From JBLMXQ01 sp050257855 (GTDB lineage: Bacteria; Acidobacteriota; Vicinamibacteria; Vicinamibacterales; CAVVIG01): a stretch of DNA of 64,000 nucleotides. Location of the stretch: the NCBI GenBank assembly GCA_050257855.1, contig JBLMXQ010000118.1, forward strand, positions 4,104 to 68,103, given 5' to 3'. A model generated the notes under the pieces. The model was not told where the DNA came from and did no database searches. It worked only from the letters and a program-made list of their open reading frames with translations. Position numbers and translations under genes: made by a program. Shown piece after piece: positions 23,651 to 31,072 of the stretch (its first letter is position 1; each line of letters opens with the position of its first letter).

Positions 23651-24775
23651 ATGGGGGAGCGACGTCCGATGCCGGCCGCCCGGCGGCGCACCGCCTGGCG
23701 GCTGCCGCTCCCGATCGCGGCCATCGTGGCCATGGTCTGCGGCGGGTGGCTGGGACTGGTGCGTCTCGGCTGGAACCTGCCGTTGTGGGATCCCGACCTG
23801 ACGGGCCACGGTCCGCTCATGGTGTGCGGATTCCTCGGGACCGTCATCAGCCTCGAGCGGGCCGTGGCGCTCGGCGCGGCATGGGGATACGCGGGCCCGG
23901 CGCTCGTGGCCGCTGGCGCGCTCGCGCTCGACCTCGGGCCGGCGGCCCGCTTCGGGCCGCTCCTGATCGCGGCGGGCAGCGGCGTCACGGCCGCGATGCT
24001 CGTCGCGGTGTGGCGCCGCCAGCCGTCGCTCTTCGTCGCGACGATGGCGCTCGGCACGTTCGCGTGGGTGATCGGCAACGTGCAGTGGCTGAGCGGCGCG
24101 GCGATCTACCGGGTCGTCTTCTGGTGGATGGCGTTTCTCGTCCTGACGATCGCGGGCGAGCGGCTCGAGCTCAATCGAGTGCTGCGGCCGACCGCCCTCG
24201 TGCGCGCGTGGTTCGCTGCCGCCGCGCTCGTGATTCTCGGCGGCGCTGCGGCGGCCGTGCGCTGGCCCGATGCCGGCGTGCGGGTCGTCGGAACCGGGCT
24301 GCTGCTGCTGACCGGCTGGCTGGTCCGGCACGACGTCGCGCGCCGGACCGTCCACCAGACGGGCGTCACGCGCTTCATGGCGGTATGCCTGCTCGCGGGC
24401 TATGCCTGGCTGGGCGTCGGCGGGACGCTGGCCGCGGCCACCGGCGTGGCGGACACCGGCGTCGTCTACGACGCGACGCTGCACGCCGTGTTCCTCGGGT
24501 TCGTGATGTCGATGGTCTTCGCGCACGCGCCGGTCATCTTCCCCGCCGTCGCCGGCATGCCGCTCGAGTACCGTCCGATCTTCTACCTGCACGCCGTCGT
24601 CCTGCACGTATCGCTGCTCCTGCGCATCGTCGGCGATCTCGTCGACGTTCTCGGGCGGTGGCGCGCATGGGGCGGCCTCTTCAACGCCATCGCGCTCCTC
24701 CTGTTCGTTGCGAATACCGCCCGATCCATCCTGAAGGCGCGGGCGATGCACGCCCCGCTCCCCCGGAGCGCCTGA
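23651..24775 (+). CDS. NnrS-like polytopic membrane protein
   Basis: Protein of 374 residues with roughly ten or more hydrophobic helices. The segment GHGPLMVCGFLGTVISLERAVAL resembles the NnrS signature (His followed by a helix with ER), and further His residues occur within helices (TLHAVFLGFVMSMVFAHAP, YLHAVVLHVSLLLR), candidates for heme or metal binding. NnrS proteins are linked to nitric oxide tolerance in denitrifiers. It begins four bases after the DUF2249 stop, so it belongs to the same unit. An in-frame ATG at 23669 with GGGGGAG upstream is an alternative start. Confidence 0.8.
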   Translation: MGERRPMPAARRRTAWRLPLPIAAIVAMVCGGWLGLVRLGWNLPLWDPDLTGHGPLMVCGFLGTVISLERAVALGAAWGYAGPALVAAGALALDLGPAARFGPLLIAAGSGVTAAMLVAVWRRQPSLFVATMALGTFAWVIGNVQWLSGAAIYRVVFWWMAFLVLTIAGERLELNRVLRPTALVRAWFAAAALVILGGAAAAVRWPDAGVRVVGTGLLLLTGWLVRHDVARRTVHQTGVTRFMAVCLLAGYAWLGVGGTLAAATGVADTGVVYDATLHAVFLGFVMSMVFAHAPVIFPAVAGMPLEYRPIFYLHAVVLHVSLLLRIVGDLVDVLGRWRAWGGLFNAIALLLFVANTARSILKARAMHAPLPRSA

Positions 24776-24787
24776 ACGCGCCGCTCC

Positions 24788-24829
24788 TTGCGCCAGCGCA
24801 AAGACACGCGGTGCTCGCCGCGGCACGAT
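24788..24829 (+). promoter_or_regulatory. FNR/FixK/Dnr-type palindrome with a spaced -10, second copy
   Basis: TTGCGCCAGCGCAA (24788-24801) is identical to the copy at 22704; the identity extends one base to the left and five to the right. A -10-like CACGAT (24824-24829) sits at exactly the same distance, 22 bases, as TACCAT in the first copy. It controls the 65-residue gene at 24872 and probably the cupin gene behind it. Confidence 0.6.
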
Positions 24830-24871
24830 AGGGGCATCGGGCGATCGTCCGACGCGCCCGGGAGGTGGAGC

Positions 24872-25069
24872 ATGACGGCACACGCGTTCAGGCTGCGGCC
24901 TATCATGAGACAGGGAACGCCTTCGGGCGTGCCCGAGACCTGGACCAGGTACACGACGGTCGAGGAGGCGCGCGCCGCGGCGAAGCAGATGTACCATGAC
25001 GACCGCGTGCTGCGCGTGATGCTGGTCGTGGACGGCGCCGGATCGTTCCTGGAGTGGATCGAGCGCTGA
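24872..25069 (+). CDS. Small protein of unknown function (65 residues)
   Basis: Not recognised. A short, soluble-looking protein: central WTRYTTVEEARAAAKQMYHDDRVLRVMLV, ending FLEWIER. The alternating pattern suggests a compact alpha-beta fold. A strong purine-rich ribosome-binding site (GGAGGTGGAG) ends two bases before the ATG at 24872. It is the first gene downstream of the second FNR/FixK-type palindrome, so expression under low oxygen or nitrogen-oxide stress is inferred. Confidence 0.75.
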   Translation: MTAHAFRLRPIMRQGTPSGVPETWTRYTTVEEARAAAKQMYHDDRVLRVMLVVDGAGSFLEWIER

Positions 25070-25105
25070 CGCGTCCGCCGTTCAATCGCCTGGAGGAATG
25101 CTGCC

Positions 25106-25444
25106 TTGCCCGCACCGTCCGAAATGCCCGGCGCCGAAGCCGTCCGTCCGCTGGATCTCGCCGCCTTTCAGGACGGCGCCATCGTCAGCCGGACGCTCCT
25201 CAAGCGCGGCGGCGGGAACGTCACGCTGTTCGCGTTCGACGAGGGCCAGGCGCTGACCGAGCACATCTCGCCGTTCGACGCGCTGGTGCAGGTCCTCGAG
25301 GGCGAGGCCGAGATCACGATCGCCGGTCGTCCGCTGCGCGTCGGAGCGGGAGAGATGGTGCTGATGCCGGCGCATCAGCCGCACGCGGTGATCGCCCGCA
25401 CGAAGCTCAAGATGCTGCTGACGATGATCCGATCGGCCGCCTGA
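25106..25444 (+). CDS. Single-domain cupin protein
   Basis: Protein of 112 residues with the cupin core: VTLFAFDEGQALTEHISPFDALVQVLEGEAEITIAG followed by VGAGEMVLMPAHQPHAVIA. The metal ligands are partly preserved (His in EHISP, His in QPHAV; the first motif lacks the second His). The start is a TTG at 25106, chosen because GGAGGA lies eight bases upstream. Cupins of this kind are frequent next to DUF2249/NnrS genes under Dnr/FNR control. The 3' end overlaps the convergent membrane protein gene by 38 bases. Confidence 0.88.
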   Translation: MPAPSEMPGAEAVRPLDLAAFQDGAIVSRTLLKRGGGNVTLFAFDEGQALTEHISPFDALVQVLEGEAEITIAGRPLRVGAGEMVLMPAHQPHAVIARTKLKMLLTMIRSAA

Positions 25445-26729
25445 ACTGCGGCGCGGTGACGTAGGCGTGGCGCAGGATGCCGGCGACGATCCACGCGTCG
25501 AGCAGCGCGGCGGCGAGCAGGCACCATCCGGCGACGCCGACCACTGTCACGCGCTCGAACGCGAAGCCGCCCGCCAGGGCGGGCACGCCGACCAGCCACA
25601 GCGCGAACCCGAGGTGCTGACCTCGCCGCCAGGCCATCGCGTGCGGCGAGGGCGGAGCCTTCCTGTAGTCCGTGTTCGCGTACGCCCAATACCACGCGAA
25701 CAGCGGCAGGAGGCGTCCTTCCATCCCGATCACGATCTGCGCGAGAAAGCCGACCAGGCCGAACACGCCGTAGGCGCTCGCCACGCGCAGCGCCGCGGGC
25801 GAAGGTGACGCGAGCGAGAGCCATACGCCCAGGGCGCAGGCGATCGCCAGCGACGCGAAAGCCGCTGCGGCGTGGAGCACGGCCGGATCCGGCATGGGGA
25901 GTCCGGGAGGACGCGGCCGCGGGTGCCGCAGCATCCACGCGGCGTGCGCCAGGAAGGCGCCGAATCCGCCCGTCACCAGGACGGCGCCCGCCCAGGCGAA
26001 CGGCTCGCGGCGCACGAGCGCCACGAACAGCATCACCACGCCCGCCTCGAGGAGTACGGCGCTCGTCCACAGGCGTCGCCCCTCCGGCATCTGCGCGGGC
26101 AGGACCATCGGCAGCATCCGGTACGCGATGCCCACCACCATCATCGAGGCCCAGCCGATGGCGGCCAGATGCGCGTGCGCGAAGACGTTGGCGAGCACGA
26201 AGCCGGGCAGGAAGTGGTAGACCTTGTCGAAGCCGACGAGCACACCCATCGTGGCGGCGCCGAGCACGTTGAGGAACGCCAGCACGATGTGCGCCGTGAT
26301 CGCGCGCGGGAGCGGCGCCCGCACCACGCGCGGGACGATCGCGCCCGCCGCGATCACCAGTCCGGTTCCGACCATCGCGGCGGCCCACGCCATGCCGGCG
26401 TCGTTCCCGATCCAGAAATGTCCCACCATGCCGGCGATCCCGACGGACACCAGCGCGAACGCCGTGTAGTCGACCCACGTCGCGGGCAGGCGCACCCGCA
26501 GCGCGATCGGTCCGACCAGGTACAGCGATCCGAGAATCGACGCCGTGATCCACCCCAGCGTGACCAGGTGCACGATCCCGAGCATCCACGGGTGATAGAA
26601 GAACCCGGTCGCGCGGCGGGGCTCGAGGGCCACGGCCGCGAACGCGACGGCGAGCGCGAGGTGTGCGGCGCCGAGGTAGAGGATGGGCAGCAGGCGAGGA
26701 GGCAGCTGCGGCCGGGACGGCGACGGCAT
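25407..26729 (-). CDS. Polytopic His-rich membrane protein (heme-copper oxidase subunit I/NnrS-like)
   Basis: Protein of 440 residues with about twelve hydrophobic helices. Intramembrane His residues occur in HPWMLGIVHLVTLGW, GHFWIGND, ANVFAHAHLAAIGWASMMVVGIAYRMLPM and HLGFALW, a pattern like heme-copper oxidase subunit I relatives that lack the full copper site, and like NnrS proteins. Function is not known; heme or copper binding and a link to nitric oxide or oxygen response are inferred from the neighbours. It is transcribed towards the cupin gene and overlaps it at the 3' end. A short palindrome ATTCC-AGC-GGAAT surrounds positions just upstream of its ATG. Confidence 0.78.
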   Translation of the reverse strand: MPSPSRPQLPPRLLPILYLGAAHLALAVAFAAVALEPRRATGFFYHPWMLGIVHLVTLGWITASILGSLYLVGPIALRVRLPATWVDYTAFALVSVGIAGMVGHFWIGNDAGMAWAAAMVGTGLVIAAGAIVPRVVRAPLPRAITAHIVLAFLNVLGAATMGVLVGFDKVYHFLPGFVLANVFAHAHLAAIGWASMMVVGIAYRMLPMVLPAQMPEGRRLWTSAVLLEAGVVMLFVALVRREPFAWAGAVLVTGGFGAFLAHAAWMLRHPRPRPPGLPMPDPAVLHAAAAFASLAIACALGVWLSLASPSPAALRVASAYGVFGLVGFLAQIVIGMEGRLLPLFAWYWAYANTDYRKAPPSPHAMAWRRGQHLGFALWLVGVPALAGGFAFERVTVVGVAGWCLLAAALLDAWIVAGILRHAYVTAPQFRRPIGSSSAAS

Positions 26730-26863
26730 TCCAGCGGAATCATATCCGGCGCCGTCACGGACGAGGCGACGAGAGGGATCCCGGGCCTTCCGCGCTACGG
26801 CATGGAAGCTGCGTAGGGAGAGCCGGAGGCCGCGAAAACGGGCTCGACTGACGGGATTTCGTC

Positions 26864-27886
26864 ATGAGGTTCTCTCGAGCGCTCACCGGCCTCGCAGCTG
26901 CGCTGATGTGCGTGCAGGCAGCGCTCGCCGTCGATGCCGGCATGCCGACGCCCGCCTCGCCATCGGCCGTGCGTGTCGACGGCGCGGCGCCCGCGCTGCC
27001 GCTCGTTTCCGAGTACCGCTACCGCATCATCGGCAAGATCCGTCTCCTCTTCTTCTGGGTGAGCCGCGACGACGTCGGGGGCGCGCGGATGTCCTCGTAC
27101 GCCAACGGCGACAGGAGCGCGCTCGCGCTGCTCGTCGGCTCCGAGCCGGGCCGCGCGCCGCGCGGGCTGAACGAGTGGGGCTACATGCGCGAGGAGGTGG
27201 GCCCCCGGGACGCCGCGACCTTCATGGTGCGGAGCCTCAGCGAGGCGCCGGATTCACCGCCGTCCGCCGGCGGCCGCGCCGCCCCCGAGCCGCGGTTCGG
27301 CGCGGTCTGCGCGGACGTTCGCGAGTCCGGCGTGCGGAGCATGATGACGAAGTTCAACGTCGGACGGGACGTCACCTTCCGGATGTTCGACCGCCTGCTG
27401 GACGGCATCGAGACGGCGCCGCAATGGAAGCCGCTTCGCACGTCGCCGCCGGCGGGCGCCGCGCCCGGGTTCCTGACCGCGATGCAGCGCCTGTTGCACG
27501 TGAGCGCGGCGGACCCGCATCCGCCGGCCGCGGCGTCGCGCGTGGCGTACTTCTACAACGACGCCATCTACGATCTCGAGCTGAGGCGCACGGAGGCGCT
27601 GGGATCGCTCGTGATCGACGAGCGGCGTTTCGAGCGCCTCCTCCGCAGCGACCTCGCCATTCGCAGCCGCCAGACGAACGACGTGACGAAAGTCGCCGTC
27701 ACCTTCGATCCGGCCGGGGCGTACGCGTTCGTGCCGGTGCGGATCGAGTTCCAGCCCAACTGGTGGCTGCGCGTCGAGCTGCGGCTCGACGAGGCCGCGG
27801 ACGTGCCGTCGGATCCCGGCGCGGACGCGGCCAGCCTGGCCCGGATTCGCGACATCTGCTCGGGTGTTGCGCGCGCTGAGCGCTGA
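26864..27886 (+). CDS. Secreted protein of unknown function
   Basis: Protein of 340 residues, not recognised. A clear signal peptide (MRFSRALTGLAAALMCVQAALA) is followed by a soluble region beginning EYRYRIIGKIRLLFFWVSRDDVGGARM, with a strongly conserved-looking aromatic and glycine pattern, and no membrane segment or metal motif afterwards. One Cys pair (AVCADV, DICSGV) could form a disulfide. It is transcribed divergently from the membrane protein at 26729 and convergently with the ankyrin gene ending at 27934, so it appears to be a single-gene unit. Confidence 0.78.
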   Translation: MRFSRALTGLAAALMCVQAALAVDAGMPTPASPSAVRVDGAAPALPLVSEYRYRIIGKIRLLFFWVSRDDVGGARMSSYANGDRSALALLVGSEPGRAPRGLNEWGYMREEVGPRDAATFMVRSLSEAPDSPPSAGGRAAPEPRFGAVCADVRESGVRSMMTKFNVGRDVTFRMFDRLLDGIETAPQWKPLRTSPPAGAAPGFLTAMQRLLHVSAADPHPPAAASRVAYFYNDAIYDLELRRTEALGSLVIDERRFERLLRSDLAIRSRQTNDVTKVAVTFDPAGAYAFVPVRIEFQPNWWLRVELRLDEAADVPSDPGADAASLARIRDICSGVARAER

Positions 27887-27933
27887 CTTCCGCCAGCAGG
27901 GAGCGACGCTCTCGGCGTTCAGGCGTCAGGCCT

Positions 27934-29661
27934 TCAGCACGAGACGCACTTGTGGTTGTTCTTCGCGCCGAGCTTCTCGAGCAGCGCGATCGTCTCCGGG
28001 TAGGGCTGCGTGCGCTGCACCGGGCCGTTCGCCATGTCCACGGTCGTCAGGCCGGCGCGGTTGACCGCCTTCACGTCGGCGCCCTTCGACACCAGGTACA
28101 GCACCATCGCGTTGTCGCCGCGCGAGGCGGCGTTGTGCAGCGGCGTGTTGCCGTCCGCGTCGGCGGCGTTGACGTCGGCGTGGAGCTCCTCGACCAGGTA
28201 CCTCACCGCGGCGAGCATGCCGGTGGGCGCGTAGCGGTGCGCGTTGGCGGCGAAGCCTTCGCCGTAACCCTCGCCCGTGGCGGCGAGGAGCGGCGGGATG
28301 CCCGGACCGCCGATCGGCACCGGCGGACGGCCTGACACGTCGGCGAGCTCCTGCTCGCCGTTGGCCCTCCGCGACCGGTAGGTGGACCGGATCGTCGGCA
28401 CGTTGGGATCGGCGCCGTAGGAGACCAGGAGCTTCATCGCCTCGATGTCGGCGGCGTAGGCGGCGCGCCAGAACGGCGTGGCTCCGGTCTCGTCGATGCG
28501 CAGCAGATCGAAGTTGTACTGCGTGTACCAGAGCTTGCGGCGCAGCCGCGCGTTCGGGTTCGCGCCCTTGTCGAGCAGCCGCCGCATCATGTCGAGATAC
28601 GACCGGTGCTGCTGGTACTGCGCGCGCGGCTGCGGGTAGAACGATTTCGGCGCCCATTCGACGTTGACGGTGGCGTAGAGCGGCGTGGCGCCCGCGTCGC
28701 TCGCCAGGTCCGGGTCGGCGCCGTGCTCGAGGAGGTACGCCGCGATGTCGAACTGTCCGTTCACCGCGGCCATCAGGAGCGGGCTGGTGTGGTCGCCCGC
28801 GCTGACCTCGTTGACGTCGGCGCCGCGCTCGACGAGGGCGTGCACGGTGTCGGCACCGCCCTGCCGCACGGCGAAGAGCAGCGGCGTCAGCCCTCCTGCC
28901 CTGCCGACCAGCTCGCTGTAGGTGTACGCGCGCGTGACGCCCGCCACCCGGGCCCTCGAGTCCGCAGCCGGACGAGCCTCCTTCGTGTCCTTTGCCCCCT
29001 GTGCGTCCTTGGCCTTCTCCCGGCGCGCCTGCTCCATGGTCGCCTCGTCGCCGGGCGGCGTGAGCGGCGAATAGTCGACCACCTTCGACGTCGCGCGCGC
29101 CTGGGCGCCGCGGTCGAGCAGCAGGCGCACGACGTCGACGCGGTCGAGCGCCGCCGCGAACATCAGGGCGGTCTCGTCCGCCGCCGCGTCGCGCGCGTCG
29201 ACGGTCGCGCCGGCGTCGAGGAGGGCCTTGACGGCGGCCGTGCTGCCCGATTCGGCGGCGAACATGAGCGGCGTGGCGCCGGTCGACGTCGCGGCATTGA
29301 CGTCGGCCGCGGCCGCGACGAGCGCGGCGATCACGCGGTCGGCGCCCGTCCGGCTGGCCAGATGCAGCGGCGTGTAGGCGCCGATCCGCGTCGCCGCGCG
29401 GACGTTCGCGCCGGCCGAGAGGAGCATCCGCGCGAGATCGGCGTCGCCGTGCAGCGCCGCCCAGTGCAGAGCGGTCATGCCGTCGCCCTGCGCGGCGTTG
29501 ACGTCGCCGCCGCGCTCGAGCAGCGCGCGGACGCTCCCGGCCTCCTGCCGCATCGCCGCGTCGGCGACCGCCGACGTCTCGGGCGTGGCGCCGAGGAGCG
29601 CGGTCAGACAGCACGCGGCCGCGAGGGCCGCGCCGAGCATCTGCGGGACACGTCGTGACAT
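27934..29661 (-). CDS. Secreted ankyrin-repeat protein, left cassette
   Basis: Protein of 575 residues: signal peptide (to about residue 28, with Cys residues near its end) and at least nine ankyrin repeats (GMTALHWAALHGDADLARMLLSAGA and similar) interrupted near residue 230 by a charged low-complexity insert rich in Lys, Asp and Ala. A conserved C-terminal block ends in KNNHKCVSC. The protein is predicted periplasmic and probably forms a binding scaffold. It closes the minus-strand cassette of DUF1592, DUF1552 and ankyrin genes, 20 bp after the DUF1552 gene. A paralogue with the same terminal motif lies at 37945. Part of the insert is encoded by a dispersed DNA repeat (28979-29018). Confidence 0.92.
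   Translation of the reverse strand: MSRRVPQMLGAALAAACCLTALLGATPETSAVADAAMRQEAGSVRALLERGGDVNAAQGDGMTALHWAALHGDADLARMLLSAGANVRAATRIGAYTPLHLASRTGADRVIAALVAAAADVNAATSTGATPLMFAAESGSTAAVKALLDAGATVDARDAAADETALMFAAALDRVDVVRLLLDRGAQARATSKVVDYSPLTPPGDEATMEQARREKAKDAQGAKDTKEARPAADSRARVAGVTRAYTYSELVGRAGGLTPLLFAVRQGGADTVHALVERGADVNEVSAGDHTSPLLMAAVNGQFDIAAYLLEHGADPDLASDAGATPLYATVNVEWAPKSFYPQPRAQYQQHRSYLDMMRRLLDKGANPNARLRRKLWYTQYNFDLLRIDETGATPFWRAAYAADIEAMKLLVSYGADPNVPTIRSTYRSRRANGEQELADVSGRPPVPIGGPGIPPLLAATGEGYGEGFAANAHRYAPTGMLAAVRYLVEELHADVNAADADGNTPLHNAASRGDNAMVLYLVSKGADVKAVNRAGLTTVDMANGPVQRTQPYPETIALLEKLGAKNNHKCVSC
28979..29018 (-). repeat. Dispersed GGACACGAAGGA-type repeat inside the ankyrin gene
   Basis: On the minus strand the stretch contains GGCCAAGGACGC and AAAGGACACGAAGG, closely related to sequences at 60042-60070 and 63929-63957. 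Here it is translated in frame as a Lys/Asp/Ala-rich linker in a position where the paralogue at 37945 carries an unrelated Pro/Ala/Gly-rich linker. Confidence 0.5.
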
Positions 29662-29681
29662 GGGTGGCTCTCGTGGCGCCG

Positions 29682-31070
29682 CTACGTGGCGGCCGCGCCG
29701 TTCAGGTCGAGCACGCCGGTGCTGTTGCCGAACCTGTCCCGCTCGACGCCGAGCTTCTGGAGCGCCGCGAGCATGGCGTTGGCCATCGGCGTGCCGTCGG
29801 CGGCCCTGACGTGCAGGTTGCCCCTGAGCGCGCCGCCGGCGTGCCCGAGCAGCAGCAGGGGGCAGCGCTTGTGGTTGTGGACGTTCGGATTCCCCATGGC
29901 CGACCCGTAGAGAATCAGCGCGTGATCGAGCAGCGTGCCGTCGCCGTCGGGCGTCGACTTCAGCTTCTCGAGGAAGTACGGGAGGAGGCTGACGTGGTAG
30001 CGGTTGATCTTCGCGAAGTCGAGGATCTTCTCCTCTTTTTCCTGATGGTGCGACGCGATGTGGAATCCCGTCGTGACGCCGGTGCCCGGAAAGACGCGAT
30101 TCGAGACGTCGCGGCTCATCTTGAACGCGAAGACGCGCGTCGTATCGGCCGCCAGCGCGACCGCCTGCAGGTCGAACATCAGCTTCACGTGCTCGTCGTA
30201 CGAGTCCGGGACGCCGACCGGCGCCGCCGGCAGCTCGCGCGGCTCGCCGCTCAGGTTGCGCGCTTCGATCTTCTGAATCCGTCGTTCGATTTCGCGGATG
30301 TCGTCGAGGTAGTCGTTCAGCCGCGCGCGATCGGCCGGGCCGAGCCGCGCCTGCATCCGCTCGGTCGATTCGGCGATCCAGTCGAGGATGCTGCGGTCGC
30401 GCCTGCGCCTCGCCGCGCGTGCTTCGGGCGTCGCGCCGACCCCGAACAGCTGGTCGAAGACGATGCGCGGATCGCGGATCATCGGCAGCGGCTCGGTCGG
30501 CGACGCCCAGCTGATCGAATCGGTGTACACGCACGAGTAGCCGTAGAAGCAGCCGCCCGCTGCGTCGATGTTCTCGATGCACAGCTGCATCGACGGAATC
30601 GGCGTCTCCTGGCCCCGCGCGTGCGCGTACACCTGATCGAACGAGGTCCCCGCGTGGACGTCGGAGCCCTGGGTCTGCTTGGGGTGCGACTGCGTCAGGT
30701 AGACGGCGGCCGAACGGAAGTGATCGCCGCCGATCTCGGGCGGCGAGAAGGCGTCCGCGTTGTGCACGTCCGTGTTGCTGACGATCGTCAGGTACCCGCG
30801 GTACGGCTCGAGCGGGCTGAGGACGCCCGGGCTCAGGTCGAACTCCGATCCGGCCGCCGCCGGCGCCCACAGGTTCTTCGACGCGCCGAACTGCGTGCTG
30901 CCGGCGCAGCCGTGCACCATCTCGATCGTCACGAGGCGCGTCTTCGGCGCCGGCACGGCCGCCCCGGCCCGTCCGGCGGGCGCCATCGCCTCCAGGAACG
31001 GCAGGGCGACGGTGACGCCCAGACCCTTCAGGACGGCGCGGCGCGACAGGTGCTTCTGCTCGATGAACAT
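29682..31070 (-). CDS. DUF1552 protein with twin-arginine signal, left cassette
   Basis: Protein of 462 residues. The N-terminus KHLSRRAVLKGLGVTVALPFLEAM is a Tat signal, so the protein should be exported folded. The body matches the DUF1552 family: HGCAGSTQFG, DVHNADAFSPPEIGGDHFRSAAVYLT, SMQLCIEN, YSCVYTDSISW, and HNHKRCPLLLLGHAGG near the end. The fold is probably related to sulfatase/DUF1501-type hydrolases; no activity is established. It starts two bases after the DUF1592 stop codon, and the pair is very common in Acidobacteria, Planctomycetes and Myxobacteria, where they are thought to act together outside the cytoplasm. Confidence 0.94.
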   Translation of the reverse strand: MFIEQKHLSRRAVLKGLGVTVALPFLEAMAPAGRAGAAVPAPKTRLVTIEMVHGCAGSTQFGASKNLWAPAAAGSEFDLSPGVLSPLEPYRGYLTIVSNTDVHNADAFSPPEIGGDHFRSAAVYLTQSHPKQTQGSDVHAGTSFDQVYAHARGQETPIPSMQLCIENIDAAGGCFYGYSCVYTDSISWASPTEPLPMIRDPRIVFDQLFGVGATPEARAARRRRDRSILDWIAESTERMQARLGPADRARLNDYLDDIREIERRIQKIEARNLSGEPRELPAAPVGVPDSYDEHVKLMFDLQAVALAADTTRVFAFKMSRDVSNRVFPGTGVTTGFHIASHHQEKEEKILDFAKINRYHVSLLPYFLEKLKSTPDGDGTLLDHALILYGSAMGNPNVHNHKRCPLLLLGHAGGALRGNLHVRAADGTPMANAMLAALQKLGVERDRFGNSTGVLDLNGAAAT

Positions 31071-31072
31071 GG

